Source: Metarhizium brunneum
Taxonomy: Eukaryota; Ascomycota; Sordariomycetes; Hypocreales; Clavicipitaceae
Reading direction: 5' to 3'
DNA: 64,000 nt
NCBI RefSeq assembly: GCF_013426205.1
Contig: NC_089422.1
Span: forward strand, 8,211,001-8,275,000
Every line of letters begins with the position of its first letter. Within the stretch, counting starts at the first letter, position 1. Positions 15,569-29,100 of the stretch are shown here, one piece after another. The position numbers were made by a program, and so were the translations under genes. The notes under the pieces were generated by a model. That model made no database searches. It saw only the letters and a list, made by a program, of their open reading frames with translations, and was not told the DNA's origin.

Positions 15569-15613
15569 AGGAGAGAACTCATAGTCCCGGAACCTGTGTA
15601 TCACCACGTTCAT

Positions 15614-18600
15614 GGCTGCGACACTTAAGTCGGAGGCCGACGCGAGGATGAGCAAACGGGTGATGAGGTCTCGGCGAAAGCACCAAACAAACAATCAAGC
15701 GGGAGAATGGGCTCTGAACGCTGAGCTGCGTCGCAACTTGTCTCGGCCGTCACTCCCTCGGGCCATCAAGCAACCAACATCAGCCACCAGCGGACAACCC
15801 CCAGCAGCCCGCAAGGATCATCCAAGTTCCTTGGCGGCGCGGCGGCGGCTGCCGGAACCCACCTGGGGCTTGTCTCCAGCCCTGTTTCCAGAAGTGGTAG
15901 CAGGCGACTAGGTTCGTGAGCCTCGATCGAGCCGCCAATCTCGAGCAGCCGTGGTCAAACCGGTTGATCTACCAAGTCCTTGGACGAGACTGCGTGCTTG
16001 CAGAGTTGTGAAGAGTCCCAGGTTCCACAATTCACAGATTCTGGGGGACAAGTGGTGACACGAAGACGTGGCAACCATTGCAGGTTGAACCGGTCGACTG
16101 GGAATGGTGACGGCTGATCGAGGTTGAGAGGGAACCTCTGATTGACCACATGAGCAACGAGAACACGATACGGGTACCGTAACAAGAATGAGAGGAAACA
16201 ATTCCAAGGATGAGCCACACCCTCAACGTTGACACAATGCCAGAGGCGTCTCGAGCTGCTCGAATGGGCTTGTTAAACGCTCCCCAATTTACCTTGCCGC
16301 GGCGGTTGCTGCCTCGTCTCACCGGTTCAGACGGCATCAACCTACATGTACGGAGTAGTTCGGGCGAACATGATAGCAGTCTGGCACCCCGATTGAGTCA
16401 TGACAACCTGAAGGACGCATAAAGATTTGGTCTCAAAACAACGCTTGCACTGTCTTTCGAAACCGACACACTTGACTATTCCTATCCCAGCCGTGGAGTT
16501 ACCTTGAACCCACGGAATGCTGTGCCGGTACGGTCCCGACCCTGGTACTGTACCCATGGCGAACCAACACTTTTGGACTTTCAACACCGTTGCCCGGCCG
16601 AGGGCGAGCGAATCACTATCATATATATATATGTCTTGTTTTAAAGCATGAGCACATGGTTTCAATACATGGTCGGTACAATTCGCGGTCGTGTATTTAT
16701 TCTTGCGGTCGTAGAGCTGCAACTGCAACGCTTGCTGTCAACCAGACTCGGCAAAGATTCATAGGGGGACAAGCTTCCTCTGCACTTGGTTACTTACTAG
16801 CATGCTTTCAACAACCTAGTCACGGCCCGGTGGTGGTGGTGGCAGTGCCAGTCGCCGGTGAGCGCCAACGTTCGCCCTAAAGGGAAGGTCGGCGTTCACA
16901 TGCAAAAGGCTGTTTTGGCTGTCGGGGCTTTTGTGAAATTGCCAGCCGACTCGATCTAAGGACCCGCCGTAAGCTGCTTTTACTATTGACTTCGTGTCTA
17001 CTTTTGGTGGCGTATCAAGAAACAGAGCGCTGCGTTCTCGGCGTGGCTCCAGAAGACTGTCCGGCATGCGGTGTATGTGCCAATGACACAAGCAAATACC
17101 TAGTATCTGCTGACATCTCGTAGCATGATGTGTGATGCACAAGCGCCAAGAAAAAAGACGACTACGTCCTCGACGGCTGTTCTTCGTAAACGCGCAGCAG
17201 TTGGAGTTTGACAAACCAGAGACCCAAAATGGGGGGGGAACTAACTGAAGACGCGAACATACATGCACAGGAGACAACGTGGCAAGGGATATCATCTGTT
17301 ACCCGGAAGAGACAAGCACCTCATATTTTTTTTCCTATCAACTGCAGGAGCTGGTGCTTGTATTTACGATTACGGATATCTCAACATACCGTAGGTAACC
17401 AAACCAGCATTAGCAAACTCACAGTGCACACACAGCAAACCGACTATTCACAACATGCAATGCTGGAAAAATTACCAAGTTACTTAAACACACCATTGAT
17501 CACTCAATCCTCTTTAGCGCATTACTTGAAATAATCCTCTCTTCATACCCATTCATCACAATGGAGACCATGGCCCTCACAACTTCATCAACGCCGATCC
17601 TATAATAGTGCTTCTGGGAGAGCGCGTATATGTGGGTGATTTTGGATGATGATATACACCGTTCCAGAAGCTAACAGCCTACGACCCCGGTTCCGCCAGC
17701 TACAATGAACTTCATTGCGGGTGCATGGTGTTGACACTGTGGTATGTATTCAATGTGTTGTATTAACCTTGTCCTTCAGTTTGGGGGACTGTCTCAGTAT
17801 ATATAATGTGTCAGATGATGAACGAAGACGCAATACGCGACGATACAGCTCAACCCAAGAAATGACATCAAATGTGCAACCCACTGTTTCAATTAGATTC
17901 TATAGCTTCTCCCGCCTGTGTCTGACTCGAGTCCCCATTCCATCACCACAGATCTACATATCCAACTCGGAGCGCGATATCCTGAATGTTCCATCCTGCC
18001 TCGTGCTGAATCATGTTGCAAGCACGCCATCCATCGACGCGCTCCGAAAGTCGTTGTCTCCTGTCTGCAAAGACCTGCTATTTATAAAGTAGAATAATGC
18101 TTTAATGCATAGTCGATCGCCTTTTAATCAACCTGGCGTTAAACAGGAGCAATCGCCCCCATTTCCACAAGACCCAGTCCTTATAAGTCATAATAACCAT
18201 ACACCCCACAGCCAATCACCATTAATTGGTCTCATCCACACTATACTTCCACAATGGTAGCGCGCAGTCCTCCTATTCTCCTGCAGAATGGGAAAGCAAG
18301 ACTAAGGCTCAGGGTTGTCGAGTCCCTGGTATACCGAACGCGCGTTATTTTTTTGAGCTCTCTTTTTTATGATGACTACTACTGACTAACTTGACGTACA
18401 CGATATTGATTATATATGTATGCATCGTCGTCGCATAGTCTTTCAATATTTGATAATTATAGTTGAATAACTCTACACCAAGAATGAACCCCCTCCCTCT
18501 AGTTTTGCCAGACATTTTTTTTCCTCTTCCCTTTCAATCCTCTCGAGCCCTTCGGTCCGGGAGCCCGCGCCCAACGCCTCGCCTCATCCAACGTCTCGCA

Positions 18601-18631
18601 CAACCTCACTCCCCCCAAGCACCGAATATCC
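15614..18631. other. Intergenic region, no gene supported
   Basis: A 3 kb gap. The first few hundred bases are the likely promoter of the minus-strand ABC transporter. A TACGGAGTA copy lies at 16349-16357 and an (AT)6 microsatellite at 16621-16632. From about 17.3 to 18.5 kb the sequence is AT-richer and probably includes the 3' flank of the holo-ACP synthase gene. Open frames of 60-160 codons on both strands overlap one another and have no recognisable features. Confidence 0.5.
16621..16632. repeat. AT dinucleotide microsatellite
   Basis: Six uninterrupted AT units in the intergenic region. Simple repeat without evident function. Confidence 0.8.
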
Positions 18632-19199
18632 TCAAGCCGCCTCGTCATGCGCGACACAAACGGCCGTCGCGTAATCCCCATCATGGCTAATCGACACCAA
18701 AGCACAGGCGTCCTCCGCGTCCCCCGCACCGGCCCTGATCCTCGCCACGGGCGGTCCGCTCCCCAGCGTGTCCCGCCGCCCGCCGGCCCTCGACTCGATC
18801 ACGACATCGTGGAAGGTGAGTCTCCGGTGCGAGTGCGCCTTGATGGCGGCCTCCTTGGCGGCGAACCTGAAAACAAACCCCATCAGTCCCCTTTGCCCCC
18901 GACCCGTTTTGGGGGAACTGGGCACAATGCCAAACGTACCGTCCTGCCACAAACGCAGCCGTCTTCCACAAGTCGGTGCCTCTGGTGACGCCGCCGTCTC
19001 CGCGGCGGTGGTCCCCTTGCGAACTCGCCGCCGGCCATTTCAGCCGAGCGTCATGGCGGGCAACTTCCTCGGGGGCAAGGACGCGGTTGATGAAGCGCGT
19101 GCGGCGGGGGCCGCATAGGATGCTGTATATGCGTGAGATTTGGCATATGTCGGTACCGATGTTAATGGGGAAGGGGAAGGGGCGGATAGGGGGGGCCAT
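18632..19199 (-). CDS. Holo-[acyl-carrier-protein] synthase (AcpS/Ppt2-type phosphopantetheinyl transferase)
   Basis: Transfers the 4'-phosphopantetheine arm of CoA to acyl carrier protein. Two exons, 19199-18940 and 18866-18632, joined by a 73-nt GT-AG intron, give 164 residues. The start region has the AcpS hallmark NIGTDICQISRI with the Mg-binding Asp, then RFINRVLAPEE. The join recreates the second hallmark, GRFAAKEAAIKAH, with the catalytic Glu-Lys pair. SISHDGDYATAV near the end is the third conserved block. The protein is too short to be a Sfp-type enzyme and is a stand-alone domain, as expected for the mitochondrial ACP-specific enzyme (Ppt2 in yeast); localisation is inference, since no clear presequence is visible. 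The neighbouring membrane protein gene is on the same strand but separately spaced. Confidence 0.9.
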
Positions 19200-19744
19200 G
19201 AGTGCCCGGCATGGCTGATTTGCATCACGATGAATTAGAATCTTGGAGCGGGCCGCGTTGTTGCGTGCACATGAAGCTGAGTGGTGCTTGGCCTTATCGA
19301 TAGTGGGCGATGGCTACGTCATGAGGAGCCACCAGCTGCAGCATGCCGTCGTTAGTCATATTTCACGGAGGAAATGCTCCCCAAGTTTCATCATGATGTA
19401 ACTCATACGCATTTCACTAGTATTAAGATCTCGGCTGGACAGATGTACCCCCTCACGTTAAGCTCTTTTCCCTAAACGCCTCATATTATTATCATTTGTA
19501 CCACATATTACCACACCAGCATGTAAAAGTTGAGCGAATGCCCCGACCCTCGTAGACACATACACACATAATCAAATCAGTGATTCCAAGCACTGTGGTA
19601 AACTGAACATTCTGAGGAAATTCCAAAAGAAGAAGAAAATCCGAAAAAAAAGACGAAAAAAAAAGGGTACACAAGCTGTCCGCAATTCCATTAGACGGTA
19701 TAGTTCGCCGTCGGCTGCTTGCCCGTATTGTCCGCAAACCAGTG
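19200..19744. other. Intergenic region between two minus-strand genes
   Basis: About 545 bases. They should contain the promoter of the holo-ACP synthase gene and the 3' untranslated region of the membrane-protein gene. An A-rich run lies at about 19640-19665. No gene seen. Confidence 0.5.
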
Positions 19745-20842
19745 TTAGTCATGGAGCAGAGGAGCCCGTTCAGCTTCACCGGCAGGCTGTGCCTCGCGGC
19801 GCCACAGATAGTCTCTGCCTGTCCAAGCTGGCACGGCAACCGTCACCGTAGCGAGGAACAGGACGGCCATGATGACAAAGGCAAAGATCCACTGGAGAGC
19901 AATGATCTGGCGCTCGAATTGAGCGACTCCAATGGCGGCAGCCAGGAGACTGAGCCAAAAGCCCATGGTGTAGTCCTGCAGTGTTTACGAATGTCAGCTT
20001 TGTTCGTGCTCCCCAACTGTCCGTCACAAGAAGGGCAAGAGCTGAGGAGTGAGGGAAAAAACGCACCTTGTAGGCAACAATAAAGAAGCCGCCGTAGGCC
20101 AGGATGGCCCAGATGAAAATGTTGCCAAAGATCCTGGCGACCAGGTTGTGCGGGTGGTAGACCATCATGGCGCCGTTCCAGTAGAGGGCGACAAAGGTCC
20201 AGGCCAGGGGCCCCGAGACGACGGGGGTGTGGATGAAGCGCGGCGACGTGTTGTGGCGGAAGTACAGGCTCGACAGATTGAAGAAGTTGATGACGAGCAT
20301 GACCTCGGCCCAGATGAAGTGCGAGCGGACAAAGAGCATGATAAAGGCAAAGTGGAAGAGGTTGTTGACGATGAAGTGGCTGCCGACGCTGGCGGCGTAG
20401 TTGACGGTTTCGGGGGTGCGCGAGAAGAGGTGCGTGATGTAGCCGAACTGGAGGATGAAGAGGATGACCCTGGCGGTGCGTTAGAGACGGGTGAAAGACA
20501 CACAATGGGAGGCACAAACCAGTAGATGTCGCCGAGGACGGGGCTCATGGTGAAGGCGGTGCGGATCAGGTTATTCTGGTCCCAGATGCGGCGGCGGAGG
20601 GTGAAGCCATCCTTGGGCTCGTGGATGGCATAGTAGATGGTCACGATGACGGACAGCAGCCAGGTGAGGAGGGTGAGCAGCTTGTAGGTGAGGATAGAGC
20701 CAGAGCTGTGAGACTCGCGGCGGCCAAAGGGATTCCCTGTGCCATGTCAGTATCGTGTCGCGTGCGAAATCGACCAAGTCCATCTCGTCTCGAGCGATGC
20801 TCTAGCCTCCTGCATCTACTCACAAGTATTCCAGTTCGCCAT
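19745..20842 (-). CDS. Multi-pass membrane protein, DUF1774-like
   Basis: Four exons (20842-20824, 20736-20520, 20469-20067 and 19975-19745) close at 289 residues. The first exon encodes only MANWNT plus one base, so the ATG at 20842 is found only by splicing. The protein has about seven or eight hydrophobic segments, for example around LLTLLTWLLSVIVTIYY, WVILFILQFGYI, LVINFFNLSSLYF, FGNIFIWAILAYGGFFIVAY and IFAFVIMAVLFLATVTVAV, and ends in a short polar tail. No catalytic motif is visible. The arrangement resembles the fungal DUF1774 membrane family from memory; function unknown. Intron phases agree at every join, which makes the model firm even though the function is not. Confidence 0.85.
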
Positions 20843-23159
20843 GGTGAAGATGACGTGTCAAAAATTCTTTACTCTTTCTCCCCTGGAAATAAATGAATAA
20901 AATCAAGACTTTTGGGCTGTTTGTTGTGCCAATCTGACCAGCGGACGGAATTCAGCTCTCGTCGTCTACGATCCTCGCGGGAAAGAGGAAAAATACCAAG
21001 AATGAACGGTGGGAGCAAGCAAGCACAGGAGGAAGAGGCCAGGGAGGGCAGCAAAGCTTGTATTTATTCAAGGCGAAGCGGGGTTGCAAAGTTGACTCTT
21101 GTAGCAAAGTATCTTTTTTTTTCCTTTTTGTTTTTAAACAAGAAGCAGCATCGGCAGATTCATCAATGACGCCAGTGATTGGGGTGACACCGAGGTGCCG
21201 GAAGCCAGAAGGGGGGGAGGCATCATTTCTGGGGCTTCTGCATCTGGACTATCGGCTCCAATGAACAAGCTTACCAAAGTACACGCTACCTGCCCGTGCA
21301 CCTTGGGCGGGAGCGCAGGCTCAGGTACCCCGCTACCTGGGTCCTTGACCTTTGGCGAGTACCAGGATGCCCAGGTGGCCAGCTGACCGCGCTGCCGTAC
21401 CAGCGACGACGGCGGCGCCACACACCATCATCCCATCCTGTCATGGTGGCATGCTGTCATGGCCATGGTCGACGGAGCACATACGTAACTAAGTTACCAT
21501 CTTCTTCAACGGCGAACCGTTGACGGGCGACGGCCCAAACGGGCTGACGCGGTGGCGAGCGGGCCCAAGTGTTCATTGGGTTTGTTGGCTAAGGAACTTT
21601 AGAAGGAGTCAAATGCACCAGCACGACTTGACGCCTCACCCTCACCCGCCGTCGGCACCACTGACTGAGACTCCCAACGAGGACGCGTCTTCCGTTTCTC
21701 TCCAAAATAACAAAATGGAGAAACCACCTCGGCAGCTCATCATCAAGAAGCACGATTCACGCCCGGCGGCATCAGCAGCAACGCAAAATCCAATCTCCTC
21801 CGCCCATGAACGGCACCCTGAGGACCTGCACCCTCCTGCATGTTGTCGACGCATCCGCAATACGTCACCACTTTTTCGTCAACCAACTCTTGTACACACT
21901 ACTTAGCACCGCGTACCTTGCCCAGCACTCCACAACACGCGGGGTACGTTGCACGCAGCGCGCCCAGGTACCTCCCCACCCTCGGTACTTGACTTGCAAC
22001 AGCCTCCAACATTGAACTCAGTTCAACGGCATGCAAAAACCTTGACAGCTCGCATCCTCATCCGTCTTTGTTCATCTCGAATGCTCCGTCCGCCCAGACA
22101 GAGAGACAGGCAGACACCCAGTGCTCGTCCTGCCCCATCTTGTCGCGCAGCGTGAAACACGCCATGCCGCCGCGCTTCATCCATTTCAGATCTCTCCCGC
22201 ATCTGCCGAGCCTTGATTCAGGCCGTGCAACCCCCGAGCAAAACGGGCGCTTACTTTAGGCAGCCAAGGCGAGCGAGCACTCGACCTTTTCTACCATCAT
22301 TGATGCTTTAATTTTCACAGACAAGAGCTGGTAAGGGACCCCCTCCCTCCAGTGGTATTTTCTTCGCGTGGATGAAACCGCAAAGGCCACTCCTCCTCGG
22401 CCAATTCGACCAGGACAGGGAGTTCCATCATCACCATCATCAGATGGGTCGTATGTTCATCCGCAATGAACCACGGAAACCTGCCTGCAGCGGTGCGCCA
22501 TACATACAATACGATCGACGGTTCCCCCTGGATAGTATTCACTCGCAGCTGTTACCATTCCCACCCATCCCCCTGGTCCTTGTCTCACCCGCCCTCCCTT
22601 ACAAGAAACCATTAAACACACCCGTCAGCGACCAAGTCGACGAGCCACTCAACACTTAGTTGCCAACGGGTACCAATTCTCGACAACGCAACCATCTCTC
22701 CCCTCAACATGCAGCAGTGCCTGCAGCAACACGAGACCCCTTACCCATGCTGCCATGCGAGCCGGCATGCCATGACCAAAACTATAAAGTGCCTATTGTT
22801 GTGTGTCGAGTATTAGTAGTACCATGTACTCATCTAGCCATTCATCATCTCACTGGCACCCAACAAAGCAGGCCAATGTAGACAAGAGACTCGTGCTATT
22901 GTATAGCAATCATTACTTGAACCAATAAAACAATTCCATCACAGGGTATCAGTGTATGTAGCCTCCTCTACACCTTGCAACAAAAGCCTGCCATGCGCCG
23001 CGCCCCATGCTGTACCGAAAACCAAGAGCGCGCAATTATAATACAAAGGAAATGAAATACAAAAACAATTATGCCTGAGCAGCATCTAGTACAAGTCCCA
23101 ATATTTAACCGCCTCCGAGTGATGGTTTTGCCCCGCTTCTACGGAGTATCCTTGCCCCC
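20843..23159. other. Intergenic region, no gene supported
   Basis: A 2.3 kb gap between the start of the membrane-protein gene and the 3' end of the dynein heavy chain, both on the minus strand. It holds the promoter of the former and the 3' flank of the latter. A TACGGAGTA copy is at 23140-23148, only 12 bases beyond the dynein stop codon. Short open frames of 60-130 codons have no recognisable domain and proline/histidine-rich, low-complexity content. Confidence 0.5.
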
Positions 23160-26100
23160 TTATGAGTCCGTCACCAGCTGCTCTCCTTGATCGAGCAGTT
23201 CCGTCACTCTGCGCAAATCCGAGATCAAGCTGCGGCCGAGACCAACAAGCAACAACTTCTCTGCATTGGCAGGCAGGCCCAGGTAAGTAGGCGGTTCGCG
23301 TTCAGGAAGCTTGTGCACCCAAGTCATGAAGTCTTGCAGGCTCGTCCCAGAAGGCACAAGCAGCCCGCCGTCAGGGCCATCCACCAGTTTGTGATCAACC
23401 TCGTACGCATTAGGCGTAAGGAGTGACGTGACCAGCTGGCCGAGCAGCTTGAAGTCCCCTTCATCGTCGATCTTGCCGCCATATGTTTCGGTAACCAAGT
23501 AGCGAATCATTTCCCATGGGATATTTTGAGGGGCAATGTTGGTCCGGTTGCCAGCTACGCTGTCCAGCCAGGTATCAACAATAAATGCCGAGCATTCGTA
23601 CTATTTGTTACCCAAGTCAGCAAAGTAATATCAACAAATACGGGCGCCAAGTTTACTTACATCGCTGTCATTGAACTCCCAGAAACCCTTCCAACCAAGA
23701 TCTGGTGCGTACCGTAGCCGCTCTTGGGCGACGGCATGCAGGAACGAGATGAGTAGGTACAACCTTGTTCTCTCAACAGGACTCTTGGTTGATCGGGTCG
23801 ACAGTGAAGACAAGGAGTCCTTCATATTGGCCCTTACTCCAGCAGGTTGCTCGTACATCAGCACCCGAGAGGCACGCAAAAGGTTGACTGGAATCTTGGG
23901 ACTGGATTCCATTGACAGGAACAGTCTAAAGTCTTTTTGAGGGTTGAGTGCATCCATGCGCTTCTCAAGGCTCTGAAGCCAGGTAGGCGCCAAATGAACG
24001 TTCTTGACCAGAACCCAAGATCCGTTCTGAGCAGCATTGCTAATCGCCTTGTCGGCACTGGCGAGGCCTTCGTTCGATCCCATGGCAATGTTGGTGCATT
24101 TGACATTCATTCTCTCCACCAGGTTGTCCACTTTGTAACTAGCATCGAAACCAGGGCTAGATACCAACGCGATTGGAAGAGTAGCAGACACTTGAGCAAC
24201 TGTCTCTTTGAGATCCTCGACAAAGTCAAAGATTTCACTGCCAAACACACGGCCGACAAAGCGCTCAGCCGCAGGTACAAATCGATCCATGCGGAACATC
24301 TTGACTAGCAGCAGAGACAGTAGTGACTGGTCCGTTGGGCTAGTTTTGTCGTCCCAGATTTGCGGCACGACGTCTTCTGCCAACTCCTCTGTAAAGAACT
24401 TGTTCCAATCTTCATCGGCAACTCCATCAAGCGTCTCCTTCAATATGCTAAGCTTCTTGGCTTCGATAAAGGCTTTGTCCTTCAGCTCTGGAGTGGAAGA
24501 CAAATCCTGACCTTCAATGCGGTTGTCAAGGACGATATCAATCAGTGACTTATCCATTTTGTGCGGAGATGCCTGCGCAAGTAGCATGCCGAGTGTGATT
24601 CGGTCCTTTTGAAGAAGACCAAGAGCTGTGCGTTTGAAAGTGTTGACAAATAGATCCTTGACAATAATATCACGGCGAGTGTTGTGGTCAGTCTCGTTGG
24701 CGAGGTTCTTGTTGCCATGAAGTACCAGTTGGAAAATATCCAAAAAGTACTGTAGAGAGAACTGATAGAAGTGGTTGAGAAAGTGCAGTTGATCAAGAAC
24801 AGCAAACACGGCACTGCAAGAGCCTGCGATTACACCATATTGCTGAGTTATCTCCTCTACTTCAGCCATGACGCCCTCAGTGTTGCTCATCTTGGCGGAA
24901 ATCTCCGCAGCTTCCGTCTTGAGCCTCTCGAGAGTCTCTATCACGTTGTCGTCATCGAGAATATTACCGCGAGACTCATTGAGGGCCTGCAGAAGCTGCT
25001 TCTCTAGCTGGCGTAGATGTACTTTGAACTCGCCCTGAAGCTTGATGAGATTAGTCCGGCGCTCATCTACATCGGGTCTCTCAGATTTCAGCACGTCGTT
25101 AAGTGACTGAGTCTGCAGAGAGCTCTTCGTGACTGTAAAGTTGACAAATGTTGTTCGACTGCAAATATCTGGAGCAAACTGCGCCGAAGGGTCACGAGTG
25201 GACAAGTAAAGCTTAAATGCTGGCGAAAAGTCAATCTCTTGCTTGCCGAGCTGAATAAGGACACGACCACCGGTGCGCTGGTACTCCTTGTTCAAGACAT
25301 GATTGAGGATAGGATCCAAGTGCTCGGCGTCCTGAATCAGGATCGGGTTACCGAAACGTAGAGAACTTTCAAGCTGCTTCGTAAATGTGACATCTAAGAA
25401 GCTGGTAACGGTGAGCTTCCTGTCCTTGCATTCCTTCTGCAGGAACTCTGTCACTCTTCCTGACGGGTCAATAATCAGAGGGTAACGATTGAAGCGTTTG
25501 AGAATGATAGCATTCTCGGTGCAGAGATCATCCACCGGCAATGTGTTCTCCTGCCAGCCAAGACGCTCATCTGCACTCGAGAGGTACTCGGTAACTGGAT
25601 TGGGTGACTTGTACTGAATTCCCGAGAGGTGAAGCTGGTGGCACCAATCGTCCATCATGGATTTTCGGAACGTTTGATCATACAAGCCGCTGTATGCCAA
25701 GAAAGCGGCAGCCGTAAGCACATCACCAACAAGAGTGCTGATTTGCGTTTCGAACGATTTGCTTCCTTCTTCCCAACGTGTTCTTTCGGATGACAGGCTG
25801 TCCAGGAGTCGAACACTTCGGTCAACCTTGAACTGAACCTTGGACATCTCGGACTTGATCGCTTGCGTCTCGCTGATGAGTGCGGCATATTCGGTCTTGT
25901 AAGTATTGATGCTAGACTCAAGTTCGGCAATGTTGTTCTCGACTGCCTTGGCCTCTGCCCTGGTCTGCAAGGCCTGTTCTTCAAGCTGGGTGACTTCTTC
26001 CTTGAGAGGACCAACACGGTCCAAAATATCTGCATAGTTGACCTGGGCAGCGACCCATTGCACAAGGGGACCGCAAGCCTTCGAGGCTCTGTTGACCTTC

Positions 26101-29100
26101 TCAAACGTAAACTCGGGGTTGGAGAGGAAGTCGTTTCGCATCTTGTTTCTCAACGCCCGAGTCATTTGCTTACCGTTATCGAACATGATGATGCTGGCAA
26201 TGAAGTCATCTCTGCGCACAACTGCTTGCACTGCTTTCCAATCGTTGATCTTGTGGCCAAGCAATGTGCAGACGGCGTCAAGAGCGAGCCTCACACCCTG
26301 TGGAGGGTTACCCATGGATCGCACTTCAGTCAGATGCTGTCTCTTGATGTTGCTGACACTGGCCTTGGCTTCTTCAACCGCTGGTTCAGCCTTTGCGAGA
26401 TCCTCCAATACAACTTTCTTCCTCTTCGCCACCTCGGCATCCTGCTTCTCCAAAGCCGCCTGTATCTCCAGCGAGGTGTTTTTTCTTTGTTCAGCCTCTC
26501 TTTGGTCTGCAACCATGCGCTGCAGCTTTTCGTTTGCCTCTGCATCCTTCTGTTCAAGCTGCGTCTTCTTCTCCGCCAGGCTTACACGCAGATCGCGCAC
26601 CTTGTCCACAGTGTCCCTGAGCTTCTCGAGGCCGACATTCAAATGACGCTGCTGCTCTTCCAAATCTTCACGCTTCTCATTGTACAGCTTGACGTACTGA
26701 CCAACAAAATCCAGGAAATGTCGTGGAGTGAGGAAAGTTACCTTCTTCTGTTGCCTGTACAACTTCTCGTTATATCGTTGAAGCGAATAGTGGATATATA
26801 CCATAGAATTTACAACAGCCTCGCGGTGAGATGGGGGCAGGTTGAGTCCGCGGTAAGCAACCGGGATGGTGTCAGGGGCTTGAAACGTGCTTCGGTCAAG
26901 ATCGATAGAGTGCGTGAGCTCATGGCCGACCTGGAAAAGAGCCTGATCTGACCAGTCTCCAAACCAGTTGAGCACACATCTGTTGAACAAGGCGGGACTA
27001 GTGGCCGCCTTGGATGACAAGCCTTCCTCCGGCGGATTCATAGTGAAGACAACGTGGAGATTGTTCACAATCTGTTGAGTAAACCACTTGTAAAGCTCTT
27101 CTGGTGAATCCAGGTGTAAGTTTTGACGCTGAGCACCTTCCTTGCAAGCAGTCATAAGAGCAGCATATTCGTCACCCTCAAACAGGCCGGGAACCTCTGC
27201 ATTGGCAAGCAGCGTGTTCATGCGTTCCAGGAACCCAGAGTCCAGAACGTTTGCCTCGTCCATGATGAAGCATATTTTTTCACCCTTGCAACCACATCGT
27301 CGTAGCACGTCTCGAAGATCTTCGTCAAAGTCTTCGCCAGAGTACTTTCCATGGACCTTGATCTGGAACACCTTGAGGCCATTCATCCAAGCAACGAATC
27401 GTGACAAGGTAGTTTTGCCACTACCACTAACACCAATGAGGATAAGATGTCCCTGCGGCTGTCTAAACACACGATCGATTCGCAGCACGTGCTCCAGAAC
27501 ATCGTTAAACAGGATAAGTGGTACATCAACTTCTTCCTCGCAGAATGTCTTGAGCCTGGCTTTGACAAAGTCACGAAGCTGCTCACGATCGACGGGCACA
27601 TAGTTCTTGGACAGCCAGTTGGAGAAGAGGATGGGTCCCCCGAGGGATTTCTCCTCGTCAATGTTGGGGAAGTGCTCCAGAGCAATACGCCGAACTGCCT
27701 CGTCAGTCCATTTACGCTCATCCTCAGCGACGAGACGGTCCTGGAAGAGTCGTAGAGCCTCGTGCGCCCAGATACGGATCAAACCTTCAATTGACAAACT
27801 TTCCAACGGCTTGATTGCCTCGTATACACCGCGAACCCAGCGAGTAAGTTCACGGGGACTGTAGACATAGTGAGGCTGAATCTTGGGGGTAAACCTCTGC
27901 TGGGATTCTAGGTAGAATCGAACCATGGCGCGAGTGAGCGCTTCGGCGTACCCACGGAGAGCAGGAATGATCTTGAGGACGGCAGAGTTGAACGTGCCGT
28001 AGATCTGGTTGAGTGACAGCTCTCCTGGATAGTCTACCATGATGAGAGGAGCATGCCGCAGGAACCTGGCGCCTAGAGGGGTACGGCCGGCGTCAGTTGG
28101 AGGGTTACAGGCACCAACAAACTGAATACGGTCAAGAGTAACCCAAGACTTGTCCGAGGTGCGCCAAAAGCCATTGTGCTCAACGAGTTGTCGCAGGAAC
28201 GAGATTGCTCTCTGAGTTCCATAGTTATCCGGAGCGGGCAAGTTGATTTCATCGCAAAAGACGACGAGCCAACGCCCGATTTGCGTAGGAGAAAGCATGA
28301 CTCCATTGAGCGTCTTCTTGTACTCACAGTACTGCTCAAACGTCTTGATAAGAAGATCGGGCGTGGTCGCACTCGAGAAGTTGAGGCCAACAACCTCCAT
28401 ATTTGGGAGCTTTCGGAGAGCGCTGAAGAGAGTCATCGTTTTACCGGAACCAGGGGGGCCGCAAAGCAATAGGGGTTTGTGCTCAGCAAGCCAAGAGTAG
28501 AGAACATCTTCGTGGCGAACGGTATCCAGAGTTGGAATCACGACATCGGTCTGGATGATGGAGTGGGTGTTGACCTCGATGCTAGGTACTTGGGTTTGCC
28601 AAGAGATCCATTCAGCCCGGGGCAGGCTGACATCAAAGTCAATCAGTGAGCTGCTACCATCTAGTGGCGGCGACCCAAAGCTTGCAAACGCGCACAGGTC
28701 ATCGCCAAAGGCTTTTCGATCCGACAGAGGGCAGTCGCCGGTCAGAGCCCAAACCAAAGCGAGGAGCAGCTTCTTGGGAATGAAGCCTTCAATCTGTTCA
28801 GCATCCAGCGGGAAATCTGAATGCTGGCCGTTGTACTCAATGACATCCCTAACAGCCTTGTTGAGCAGCGAGAACAATGTGTTGAGAACACGCGCCACGG
28901 TGAAAGTCATGATGTGGTTATACTTTTCAGCTCGTTCGAGGGCTTGATGAATGAAGTTTTCAGATGTCATGTAGGCCTTCAACAAGTCGGCAACTTCACC
29001 TTGAACGGCGAGCATCTTGGTAGGATTTTGGCCAGTGGCAACGCTATCTTCATCCAGATCTTCGAATGGCACGCTACGAAGCGTCTCAAGATAGTTCGTG

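Noticed and set aside
25863..26951. Plus-strand open frame of 362 codons
   Set aside because: Lies antisense to the dynein stalk and AAA4-AAA5 coding sequence; it mirrors the codon bias of the true gene (Leu/Ser-rich antisense of coiled coil).
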